In this document: positions 30,630-36,643 of the stretch, one piece after another
Position numbering within the stretch: position 1 is the stretch's first letter
Layout: each line of letters begins with the position of its first letter
Origin: Streptomyces sp. S3(2020)
GTDB lineage: Bacteria; Actinomycetota; Actinomycetes; Streptomycetales; Streptomycetaceae
Assembly: GCF_013044505.1 (NCBI RefSeq)
Contig: NZ_JABERD010000091.1
Coordinates: forward strand, 1 to 36,643
Length of the DNA stretch: 36,643 nucleotides
Direction: 5' to 3'
Made by a program: the position numbers and the translations under genes
The notes under the pieces: generated by a model
What the model was told of the DNA's origin: nothing
Seen by the model: the letters and a program-made list of their open reading frames with translations, nothing else
Databases searched by the model: none

Positions 30630-31422
30630 GGCTCGCGGTGAACGGTGTGACGGGCCGTTCCTCGCGTTCGCCGTCCACGGTGATGTCGACGGCCTCGTTG
30701 TAGAAGGCGAGGAGTCCCTTGACCGGGGTCACCGCGGCGAGCGGGTCCGGGTAGCTCCACAGGATGTTGCGGGGGACGTCCTCGTCGCCTCGCCAACTCC
30801 AGTACTCGGCGGTGCCCTTGTAGGGGCAGCCGGTGTGGTGGTCGGTCGGGGTGAACAGGTCGAGGCGGATGTCCTCGCGGGGGATGTAGTACCGCGTGGG
30901 CAGCGAGGTCTCGAAGAGCAGGACCGGCCGGCGGGTGTCGGCCACGACGGTGCCGGCGATCTCGACCACGACATGGCGGCTGCCGGCCAGGGCGTCCACC
31001 CGTTTGTGCGGGTCACGGGGGTGGACGAAGATCTCTTCCTCCTCCTCGTACCAGTGGTCCAGGCCGCTGTACCGGTGCCGGAACCACTCGAAGGCGATGT
31101 GCCCCGCGAGGTCCTCGGCGGGGAAGGTCCACGCCGCGTTCTCCACGAGCTCGCCGTCGGCCTCCAGGTCGTAGAAGGTCTGCGATCCGGTGTGGGCGCC
31201 CGTGCGCGGGTTCTTCGCCGGGCGGAGGAGGTCCGTGCGGACCTCCTCGCGGGGGAACGCGTAGCACGGAACGGGAACGCCGGGCTCCCAGACGAGGACC
31301 GGCCGTCGGCTGTCGACGACGGCGACAGCGCCTTTGTAGCCGCGCACCCAGCGTCCACAGGGCTCCCAGAGCAGTCCCTCCGGCGTGGAACGAATGCTCT
31401 TCGCGAACGGATGTGAGGTCAT
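30619..31422 (-). CDS. Two-domain DUF427 protein
   Basis: The product is 267 aa. Two DUF427 (NTP_transf_9-type beta-tent) domains are visible: VAVVDSRRPVLVWEPGVPVP with YAFPREEVRTDLL, then VVADTRRPVLLFETSLPTR with YYIPREDIRLDLF and HHTGCPYKGTAEYW. A tryptophan/histidine-rich link (HRYSGLDHWYEEEEEIFVHP) joins them. The biochemical role of the family is unknown. ATG 31422 was chosen because GAAGGAG is 8 nt upstream; GTG 31431 directly abuts that site. Confidence 0.88.
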   Translation of the reverse strand: MTSHPFAKSIRSTPEGLLWEPCGRWVRGYKGAVAVVDSRRPVLVWEPGVPVPCYAFPREEVRTDLLRPAKNPRTGAHTGSQTFYDLEADGELVENAAWTFPAEDLAGHIAFEWFRHRYSGLDHWYEEEEEIFVHPRDPHKRVDALAGSRHVVVEIAGTVVADTRRPVLLFETSLPTRYYIPREDIRLDLFTPTDHHTGCPYKGTAEYWSWRGDEDVPRNILWSYPDPLAAVTPVKGLLAFYNEAVDITVDGEREERPVTPFTASLRT

Positions 31423-31452
31423 GACCGACACTCCTTCGGCTCCCTGACGAGC

Positions 31453-32436
31453 CTAGTGCGCCGCGTCCAGCCGGGCCCGCTGCCGCTCGGTCAGTTCCAG
31501 GTCGACCGCGGCCAGGTTCTCCTCCAGCTGGGCCGACGAGGAGACGCCGGCGAGCGGGAGGATCGGTAGTGGGCCGCCGATCTGCCAGGCCAGGACGACC
31601 TGGTTGACGGTCGCCCCGGTCTCGCGGGCCACGTCGCGCAGGACCCGGAGCCGGGCCGGGGTGCCCGGGTGGTCGAAGTCGGCGGGGAGCCGGTCCGGGT
31701 GCGTGTAGGCGCCCTTGAGCAGGGGCGAGTAGGCGACCAGGGTCAGTCCGGGCTCCTCGCGGAGGTAGCCGAGGAGGTCGGGTCCCGCGTGGCCGAGGCT
31801 GCCGTCGGGGAAGAGGTCCTCGGGGACGTCGTAGCGCGGCCGCAGATGGCTGTGGGCGTACTGGAGCACCTCGTAGCCGGGCAGCCCGGCCGCGGCCGCG
31901 ACGGACCGGGCCCGCTCGACCCGCCACACGGCGTGATTGCTGACGCCGAGGAGGCCGACCGTGCCCTCGGCGACCAGTTCGGCGAAGCCCTCGACGGTCT
32001 CCCGCAGGGATACCTCGTGGTCCTCGATGTGGGCGTAGAGCAGGTCCAGCCGGTCCACCCCGAGCCGTTCCCGGCTGCGCTCGGCGGCCTCGCGGATCAC
32101 CTTCGCGGACAGTCCCTCGGCGTTGTCGACGTAGCTGGTGCCGGGGGCGAGGGGGCGGGCGCCGAGCTTGGTGGCGATCACGATCTCGTCGCCGATGCCA
32201 CGGCTGCGCCGCCAGCGGCCGAGGAGTTCCTCGCTCTGGCCGCCCTGGCCGCCGTCGGTCCAGAAGGCGTAGTTGTCGGAGGTGTCGATGAAGTTCCCGC
32301 CGGCCTCGACATAGCGGTCGAGCACGGCGAAGGCGGTGTCCTCGTCCGTGCGCGAGCCGAACAGCATCGCGCCAAGGGCGAGGACGCTGACCTCGCGGCG
32401 GGTCTTCGGGTCGGTGCCGATGGTGCGGTACTTCAT
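31453..32436 (-). CDS. Aldo/keto reductase
   Basis: The product is 327 aa. It is an NADPH-type (beta/alpha)8 aldo/keto reductase. GGNFIDTSDNYAFW carries the catalytic Asp and Tyr, IVIATKLGARP the lysine, and LDLLYAHIEDHEVSL the position of the fourth residue, where His gives way to the DLLYAH form. VSNHAVWRVERA and LPLAGVSSSAQLEENLAA complete the fold, the latter binding the cofactor. It resembles the IolS/YghZ-like group, though no inositol role can be claimed. GGGAGG lies about 8 nt before ATG 32436 and is partly inside a hairpin. A palindromic operator lies upstream. Confidence 0.9.
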   Translation of the reverse strand: MKYRTIGTDPKTRREVSVLALGAMLFGSRTDEDTAFAVLDRYVEAGGNFIDTSDNYAFWTDGGQGGQSEELLGRWRRSRGIGDEIVIATKLGARPLAPGTSYVDNAEGLSAKVIREAAERSRERLGVDRLDLLYAHIEDHEVSLRETVEGFAELVAEGTVGLLGVSNHAVWRVERARSVAAAAGLPGYEVLQYAHSHLRPRYDVPEDLFPDGSLGHAGPDLLGYLREEPGLTLVAYSPLLKGAYTHPDRLPADFDHPGTPARLRVLRDVARETGATVNQVVLAWQIGGPLPILPLAGVSSSAQLEENLAAVDLELTERQRARLDAAH

Positions 32437-32443
32437 GGGAGTC

Positions 32444-32470
32444 CTCCCGTTCACGGCTGGTGAACGGGAG
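32444..32470 (-). promoter_or_regulatory. Leader hairpin touching the aldo/keto reductase ribosome site
   Basis: CTCCCGTTCA (32444-32453) and TGAACGGGAG (32461-32470) form a perfect 10-bp stem with a 7-nt loop. On the minus-strand transcript the 3' arm ends in GGGAG, which is most of the Shine-Dalgarno sequence of the reductase gene. Folding would hide it. Confidence 0.55.
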
Positions 32471-32479
32471 TCTGCAACG

Positions 32480-32493
32480 TGAAGTGCACTTCA
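32480..32493. promoter_or_regulatory. Perfect 14-bp palindromic operator
   Basis: TGAAGTGCACTTCA is a perfect palindrome in the gap between the Nudix stop (32506) and the aldo/keto reductase start (32436). Its base content and place suggest a repressor site for the reductase gene. No regulator is encoded next to it. Confidence 0.6.
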
Positions 32494-32505
32494 ACGCAAG
32501 GGGGT

Positions 32506-33174
32506 TCAGGTCTTGCCGGCGAACGGTCCCTCCAGGGCCGCCCATTGCAGCAGCATGATGGTCTTCGCGTCGGCGATCTCCCCCGCGCGGATCATCTCCA
32601 GGGCCCGGCGGAAGGGCAGTTCGAGGATCTCGATGTCCTCGCCCTCCTCGTCCAGGCCGCCGCCCTCGTGGGTGTGGGTGGAGGGGCCGTACTCGGCGGC
32701 GTAGAAGCTGACCCGTTCGGTCACGGACCCCGGGCTCATATAGACGTCGAAGACGTGCCGGACCGCACCGATGGTGTGCCCGGTCTCCTCGATCACCTCG
32801 CGCCGTACCGCGATCTCCGGGTGCTCGTCATCGTCGTCGAGCAACCCGCCCGGCGTCTCGACCAGCATGCCGTCGGGGTGGCCGTTGACGTAGACGGGGA
32901 AGCGGAACTGCCGTGTGAGGAGGACGGTTTCGCGTTCAGCGTCGTAGAGCAGCATGGTGGCGCCGTTGCCGCGGTCGTGCGTCTCGCGCTGCTGGGTGCT
33001 CCAGCTGCCGTCGGCGAGCTGGAGGTCGAAGGTGGTGGCCCGCTCGACGTACCAGTGGCTGGACAGGAGTGTCACATCACGGACCTTGACGCGGGGGTTG
33101 CCGGTCAGATCGAGGCCGGTGCGGTCGAGTCCGGTGCGGCCTCGGCGGTCCGGGGTGTCGATACCGGCGGTCAT
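32506..33174 (-). CDS. Nudix hydrolase (NudK/ADP-ribose pyrophosphatase-like)
   Basis: The product is 222 aa. The Nudix box region is ETPGGLLDDDDEHPE with RREVIEETGH directly after; the spacing between the first glycine and glutamate is one residue longer than the classical box. VLLTRQFRFPVYVNG and FDVYMSPGSVTERVSFYAA match the sugar-nucleotide and ADP-ribose hydrolase branch, where the SPGSVTE stretch supplies a catalytic acid. ATG 33174 has AGGTG upstream. The longer frame begins in unsupported sequence. The natural substrate cannot be fixed. Confidence 0.88.
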   Translation of the reverse strand: MTAGIDTPDRRGRTGLDRTGLDLTGNPRVKVRDVTLLSSHWYVERATTFDLQLADGSWSTQQRETHDRGNGATMLLYDAERETVLLTRQFRFPVYVNGHPDGMLVETPGGLLDDDDEHPEIAVRREVIEETGHTIGAVRHVFDVYMSPGSVTERVSFYAAEYGPSTHTHEGGGLDEEGEDIEILELPFRRALEMIRAGEIADAKTIMLLQWAALEGPFAGKT

Positions 33175-33327
33175 CGGACACCTGCGGCCGTGCGGAAGAT
33201 CAAGGTGGTCATGTCCCCTGTCTATCAAGCTCCGGGAACTTCCCGCGCGAGGAACCTCACGGCGGCCCCCGCCACCGGGGCCGGCACGGAGGCGTCCCGC
33301 GCTCCGTGCCGCCGCCCCGGCCTCACC

Positions 33328-34266
33328 TCACGCGCGCACCTTGCTGGTCATGGAGAACTCGTCGGCCTCGGCGAGGTCGAAGTCCCCGTGGTCGCTGCCG
33401 AGCCCCTGCGCGACCAGCGCCGCCGCGGCGCTGCCCAGCACGGCGGCCTCACGCGGCGTACGGCCGAGGCTGACGCCGCGCAGGAAGCCGGCGGAGAAGG
33501 CGTCGCCGCAGCCGGTCGTGTCGACGACGTCGATCTCGAAGGCGGGGACGGTCTCGGTGCCCTCGGCGGTCACCAGCAGCGCGCCGTCACCGCCACGGGT
33601 GACGGCGACGAGCCCGGCCCCGGCGGCGACCAGCTTCTTCGCGCCGGTCACGAGGTCCTCCTCGCCGCTGAAGCCGAGGACCTGGTCGTCGTTGGGCAGC
33701 AGGTAGTCGACGTACGGGAGCAGCGGCTCGATCTGGTCGAACGTGCCGAGCTCGCCGGGGGCGAGAAGGTCCACGGAGGTGACGACGTCATGCTCCTTGG
33801 CGTGCGCCAGGATGCGCGCGGCGACCTCGGCGCCGATCAACTCCGGTCCGCCCAGGTGGAGATGGGTCGCCTCGGCGACCGCGTCCCAGGGGACGTCGTC
33901 GAGGCCGTAGGTGATGTTGGCGCCGAGGAGGTGGAGGGAGGGGCGGTCGCCGTTGGGGCGGATGGGCAGGACGCTCGCGGAGGTGGAGGTGTCGATACGG
34001 CGGACGAGCAGCCCGGTGTCGATACCCGCCTTGTCGAGCAGCTGCACCAGCAGATCGCCCGTCGGGTCGGTGCCGATCGCACCGGCGGTGCGGACGGACG
34101 CGCCGAGCTTGGCGAGGGTGAGCGCGGTGCCGGCGGCCGTGCCGGCGGCGGTCATGCGGATGTCGTCGACCAGGGTGGCGCCCTGGCCCTCGGGTATGGC
34201 CTCCACCGGCCGTACCAGCACGTCCAGTACGTGGACGCCCATCGTGACGACCTGCTGCGCCTTCAT
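33328..34266 (-). CDS. PfkB/ribokinase-family sugar kinase
   Basis: The product is 312 aa. TMGVHVLDVLVRPVEAIPEG and AAGTAAGTALTLAKLGASV form the first PfkB region, and DVVDTTGCGDAFSAGFLRGV holds the GxGD-type motif with the catalytic aspartate. LLPNDDQVLGFSG is the typical NxxE-like metal region, here with D instead of E. ATG 34266 overlaps the aldolase stop by 4 nt, with GGAGGAG just upstream, so the two genes are coupled. Kinase and class II aldolase together suggest phosphorylation then retro-aldol cleavage of a deoxy sugar or related compound. No isomerase is present nearby. Confidence 0.9.
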   Translation of the reverse strand: MKAQQVVTMGVHVLDVLVRPVEAIPEGQGATLVDDIRMTAAGTAAGTALTLAKLGASVRTAGAIGTDPTGDLLVQLLDKAGIDTGLLVRRIDTSTSASVLPIRPNGDRPSLHLLGANITYGLDDVPWDAVAEATHLHLGGPELIGAEVAARILAHAKEHDVVTSVDLLAPGELGTFDQIEPLLPYVDYLLPNDDQVLGFSGEEDLVTGAKKLVAAGAGLVAVTRGGDGALLVTAEGTETVPAFEIDVVDTTGCGDAFSAGFLRGVSLGRTPREAAVLGSAAAALVAQGLGSDHGDFDLAEADEFSMTSKVRA

Positions 34267-34961
34267 CGAGTCTCCTCCTGCGCGGATGACTGCTCGGGTG
34301 ATGCGGGTTGTGTGCTGCCGTAGTTGCGTGCGACGGCGGCCTCGATGACCGCGAGTTGCTGCTGTTCGTCGAGGACTCGGGGCTGCCCGATGGCGGCAGC
34401 GCTCTGGTACACCCCGCAGGCCCACTCCAGCAGCAGGGCGTGCTCGACCGCCTTGTCGAGCGTCGGCGCGTGGGTGACCGCGCCGTGGTTGGCCATCAGG
34501 GCTCCACCGCGGCCCTCCAGCGCGGTGAGCACCGACTCGGCGAGTTCGGGGGTGCCGAAGGTGGCGTACGGTGCCACGCGTACGGTGCCGCCGAGAGTGA
34601 GCAACTGATAGTGGATGCAGGGCAGTTCGTCGAGCACGAGGGAGAGCGCGGTCGCCATGGGCGCGTGGGTGTGGACGACGGCGCCGGTGCCGTAGCGATG
34701 GTAGACACCGAGGTGCAGGTCCAGTTCCGAGGTCGGCCGGAGAGTGCCGGACACGATCTTCCCGTCCAGGTCGACGACGGTCACCTGGTCCGGGGTGAGG
34801 TCGGCGAGGACCGCGCCGGTGGCGGTGATCGCGACCCGGTCGCCGCTGCGCACGCTGACGTTGCCGGCCGTGCCGATGAGCAGTCCCTCGGCGCCCAGCC
34901 GACGGCAGGCGTCGGCGACGGCGGCCCGCTCCACGCTCCACGCCGAGCTTGAGTCGGTCAT
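34263..34961 (-). CDS. Class II aldolase (fuculose-phosphate aldolase/adducin family)
   Basis: The product is 232 aa. GTAGNVSVRSGDRVAITATG is the substrate phosphate-binding start of the family. ELDLHLGVYHRYGTGAVVHTHAP supplies the catalytic Glu and the zinc-binding His-x-His. LMANHGAVTHAP gives the third zinc histidine. The family cleaves phosphorylated ketoses to dihydroxyacetone phosphate and an aldehyde, or removes carbon groups from related sugar acids. It starts 59 nt from the divergent TetR gene and is followed by a coupled PfkB kinase. The actual sugar is unknown. Confidence 0.9.
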   Translation of the reverse strand: MTDSSSAWSVERAAVADACRRLGAEGLLIGTAGNVSVRSGDRVAITATGAVLADLTPDQVTVVDLDGKIVSGTLRPTSELDLHLGVYHRYGTGAVVHTHAPMATALSLVLDELPCIHYQLLTLGGTVRVAPYATFGTPELAESVLTALEGRGGALMANHGAVTHAPTLDKAVEHALLLEWACGVYQSAAAIGQPRVLDEQQQLAVIEAAVARNYGSTQPASPEQSSAQEETR

Positions 34962-34979
34962 GCGCGCGACGCTAACCTA

Positions 34980-35006
34980 AACATGAAACAAAGTCACGTT
35001 CACGTT
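34980..35006. promoter_or_regulatory. Candidate TetR operator
   Basis: AACATGAA (34980-34987) and TTCACGTT (34999-35006) form an inverted repeat with one mismatch and an 11-nt spacer. It lies in the 58-bp region shared by the aldolase-kinase operon and the TetR gene, where a TetR protein would be expected to bind. Confidence 0.5.
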
Positions 35007-35019
35007 CGGAGGTTGTTGC

Positions 35020-35697
35020 GTGGCCGATCCCATCGCCGACACCGACTGGGCCGCGGGCGTCGCCTCCCTGCGCCGCACACCCCAGCAGGCCCGCAGCAGG
35101 GCCCGGCTCGCCCGGGTCCTGGAGACCGCCGAGCGGGTGCTGGTCGAGGAGGGCGTCGAGGCGCTCACCACGACCCGGATCGCGGCCGAGGCGAGGGTCT
35201 CGGTCGGCTCGCTGTACCAGTACCTGCCGGACCGGGGCGCGATCATCGAGGCCCTCGCGGCGGGGTACTTCGCGAAGCTGGAGGCCGCGATGGACGACCT
35301 GGTCGGCGCGGCGGCCGCCGATCGCTGGCCCGATCCGGTGGGCGTCCTGATGGACTCCTTCGCCGCGATCTACCGCACCGAACACGGCTTCCGCGCCCTG
35401 TGGTTCGGCAGCGGCCTCACCGAGCAGACCCGCGCCGCGGACCGCGAGCACAAGCGCCGTATGGCGGACGGCATCCGCCGTATCCTCCTCGCCCTGGACC
35501 TCGCCGAGGACGACGAGGCGCTGGCCCGCACCTGCCACGCGGCGATGCTGGCGGCCGACGCGCTGGCCCAGGAGGCCTTCCGTCGGGACCGGGCGGGGGA
35601 CGCGGCCCTGCTGGAGGAGGCGAAGGTCATGCTGCGGGGGTATCTGGGGGATGTGGCGGCGCGCTATCGCGGCGGGGCGGCCCAGGGCGACCGCTGA
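35020..35697 (+). CDS. TetR-family regulator
   Basis: The product is 225 aa with a GTG start preceded by GGAGG 7 nt upstream. The N-terminal TetR helix-turn-helix spans about 25-72: RARLARVLETAERVLVEEG, then TTTRIAAEARVSVGSLYQYL with the conserved YxYxP-like recognition end. The C-terminal helical domain for ligand binding is unspecific. It is divergent from the class II aldolase and PfkB kinase genes and probably controls them. Confidence 0.92.
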   Translation: MADPIADTDWAAGVASLRRTPQQARSRARLARVLETAERVLVEEGVEALTTTRIAAEARVSVGSLYQYLPDRGAIIEALAAGYFAKLEAAMDDLVGAAAADRWPDPVGVLMDSFAAIYRTEHGFRALWFGSGLTEQTRAADREHKRRMADGIRRILLALDLAEDDEALARTCHAAMLAADALAQEAFRRDRAGDAALLEEAKVMLRGYLGDVAARYRGGAAQGDR

Positions 35698-35755
35698 GCG
35701 ACCGCCGAAACGCGACCGGCGGACCTGCCTCAGGCAGATCCGCCGGTGAACACCG

Positions 35756-35829
<74 letters not shown>

Positions 35830-35931
35830 GTGCGTTCTCGCGCGGTGAACCGCGTGATCGCGCGAAGAGCACTTTACCCCACGGGGCGGGCCGCCTCGAA
35901 GACGGTCCGGGCGGCGCGGGACAATCGGTAT

Positions 35932-36447
35932 ATGGGCAGTACATCCTCAGGACGGCAGGCCGACGCCAGGGACCGCGACGGCGAGGGGCGGGCCCGCAAT
36001 GCCCGGCCCCGGGACGGGCTCGGGCGGCCGCTCCCGTACGGCACGGACGGGGTGGAGCGGCAGCCCGAGGGCGTCGTCCGCGCCCCCGAGCAGAGCGTCA
36101 CGGAGGCGCAGGAGCTGCTGGATGCGGGCAAGCCCTTCCACGCGCACGAGGTCTTCGAGGACGCCTGGAAGTCCGGGCCCGAGGAGGAACGGACCCTGTG
36201 GCGGGGGCTGGCCCAGCTCGCGGTGGGGCTCACGCACGCGGCCCGGGGGAACGTCACGGGCGGGGCACGGCTGCTGCGGCGCGGGGCCGGGGTCGTCGAG
36301 GAGTGGGCATCGGACACGGGGCGGGGCCGGCCGTACGGGATGGATCTGACCGGGCTCGCGGCCTGGGCCCGGGAGCTGGCGGCGGACGTGGAGCGAGGCG
36401 GTGGGACGGTGGAAGCGGGAGTACGGGCGCCGCGGCTGCGGCAGTGA
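35932..36447 (+). CDS. DUF309 protein
   Basis: The product is 171 aa. A disordered, Arg/Asp/Gly-rich N-terminal part (about 1-60) is followed by the helical DUF309 domain. That domain shows the family motif in FHAHEVFEDAWKSGP, and LWRGLAQLAVGLTHAARGN and GGARLLRRGAGVVEEW after it. The function of the family is not established. Start at ATG 35932 is chosen because earlier in-frame sequence overlaps the tRNA promoter area. Confidence 0.88.
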   Translation: MGSTSSGRQADARDRDGEGRARNARPRDGLGRPLPYGTDGVERQPEGVVRAPEQSVTEAQELLDAGKPFHAHEVFEDAWKSGPEEERTLWRGLAQLAVGLTHAARGNVTGGARLLRRGAGVVEEWASDTGRGRPYGMDLTGLAAWARELAADVERGGGTVEAGVRAPRLRQ

Positions 36448-36480
36448 GAACGGACGCGGCCACGGCCCACAGCACCTGCG

Positions 36481-36529
36481 GCCCTGGACACAGGGCCGGG
36501 GCCCGGGCCCGGCGGCCGGCCCGGGCCCC
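36481..36529 (+). terminator. Two GC-rich hairpins at the genomic end of the contig
   Basis: GCCCTG (36481-36486) pairs with CAGGGC (36491-36496). GGGGCCCGGGCC (36498-36509) then pairs perfectly with GGCCCGGGCCCC (36518-36529) over an 8-nt loop. They follow the DUF309 stop by 34 nt and may end its transcript. The last base abuts the adapter, so the second arm could be slightly altered by the assembly. Confidence 0.5.
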
Positions 36530-36643
36530 TGTCCCCTATACACATATCCGAGCCCACGGTGCACCTGAGCACCTCGTCTGCCGTCTTCTGCTTGAAACAC
36601 AAAAATACATACACGATTTGATATGTAGTAATCGAAATGAGAA
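36529..36643. other. Sequencing adapter read-through, not genomic
   Basis: Positions 36529-36547 match CTGTCTCTTATACACATCT at 16 of 19. Positions 36548-36562 match CCGAGCCCACGAGAC at 12 of 15. Positions 36563-36570 read ACCTGAGC against index N704 (TCCTGAGC). Positions 36571-36594 match the P7 complement at 22 of 24. Positions 36595-36643 are an A-rich tail as seen past the adapter end. It mirrors the contamination at the left end and uses the same index. Confidence 0.95.

Noticed and set aside
32479..34323. A 614-codon plus-strand frame
   Set aside because: It is antisense to the Nudix and PfkB genes, and its composition is that of a shadow frame.
36595..36643. AT-rich tail as a foreign DNA segment
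   Set aside because: It directly follows a complete adapter sequence and mirrors the T/G-rich tail at positions 1-25, so it is read-through noise.

Overview
The window is about 36.6 kb of very GC-rich DNA with Streptomyces-type features: strong third-position G/C bias, Shine-Dalgarno sites of the GGAGG type, ATGA/GTGA/TGATG stop-start overlaps, a possible leaderless gene, and a tRNA-Pro(GGG). It appears to be one whole assembly contig. Positions 26-91 and 36529-36594 are mutated copies of the Illumina Nextera i7 adapter, and both ends carry the same index. Genomic sequence runs only from about 92 to 36528.

Left part (529-9263). A MarR repressor gene lies in line with an orphan OmpR-type response regulator. 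Divergent from them are a zinc alcohol dehydrogenase, an orphan NarL-type histidine kinase and a 14-TM-type MFS exporter. Five copies of one 17-bp palindrome sit in front of marR (three) and in front of the exporter (two), always 28 bp apart, so marR and the exporter look like one regulon. After a bidirectional terminator come hydroxyquinol 1,2-dioxygenase and maleylacetate reductase (hydroxyquinol to 3-oxoadipate), a five-TM membrane protein and a cupin.

Middle part (9253-20826). A LacI repressor with two TGGACC-type operators faces a Gfo/Idh/MocA oxidoreductase. A second LacI regulator faces a four-gene run: PhyH-type Fe(II)/2-oxoglutarate dioxygenase, SDR, inositol-2-dehydrogenase-like oxidoreductase and a second Gfo/Idh/MocA protein. 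This looks like a catabolic route for a sugar or cyclitol that I cannot name. A TPR protein, a GNAT acetyltransferase and a decayed phzF follow.

Right part (19810-30629) is a myo-inositol catabolic locus. On the minus strand: binding lipoprotein, permease, ATPase, iolE-like and iolG. On the plus strand: iolC, a (beta/alpha)8 aldolase, iolB, iolD and a GntR/UTRA regulator. The two arms share a divergent promoter whose -35 boxes lie in a 14-bp inverted repeat resembling the corynebacterial IolR site. Between iolD and gntR only 19 codons of iolA (methylmalonate-semialdehyde dehydrogenase) remain, so the last pathway step must be supplied elsewhere.

The end of the window holds a two-domain DUF427 protein, an aldo/keto reductase with a 5' hairpin and a palindromic operator, a Nudix hydrolase, a PfkB kinase plus class II aldolase pair facing a TetR regulator, tRNA-Pro and a DUF309 protein. 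Two tandem-repeat arrays (41 bp and 15 bp) start inside gene 3' ends and continue past the stop codons. All functions are read from sequence motifs and recalled family knowledge; no database search was run.
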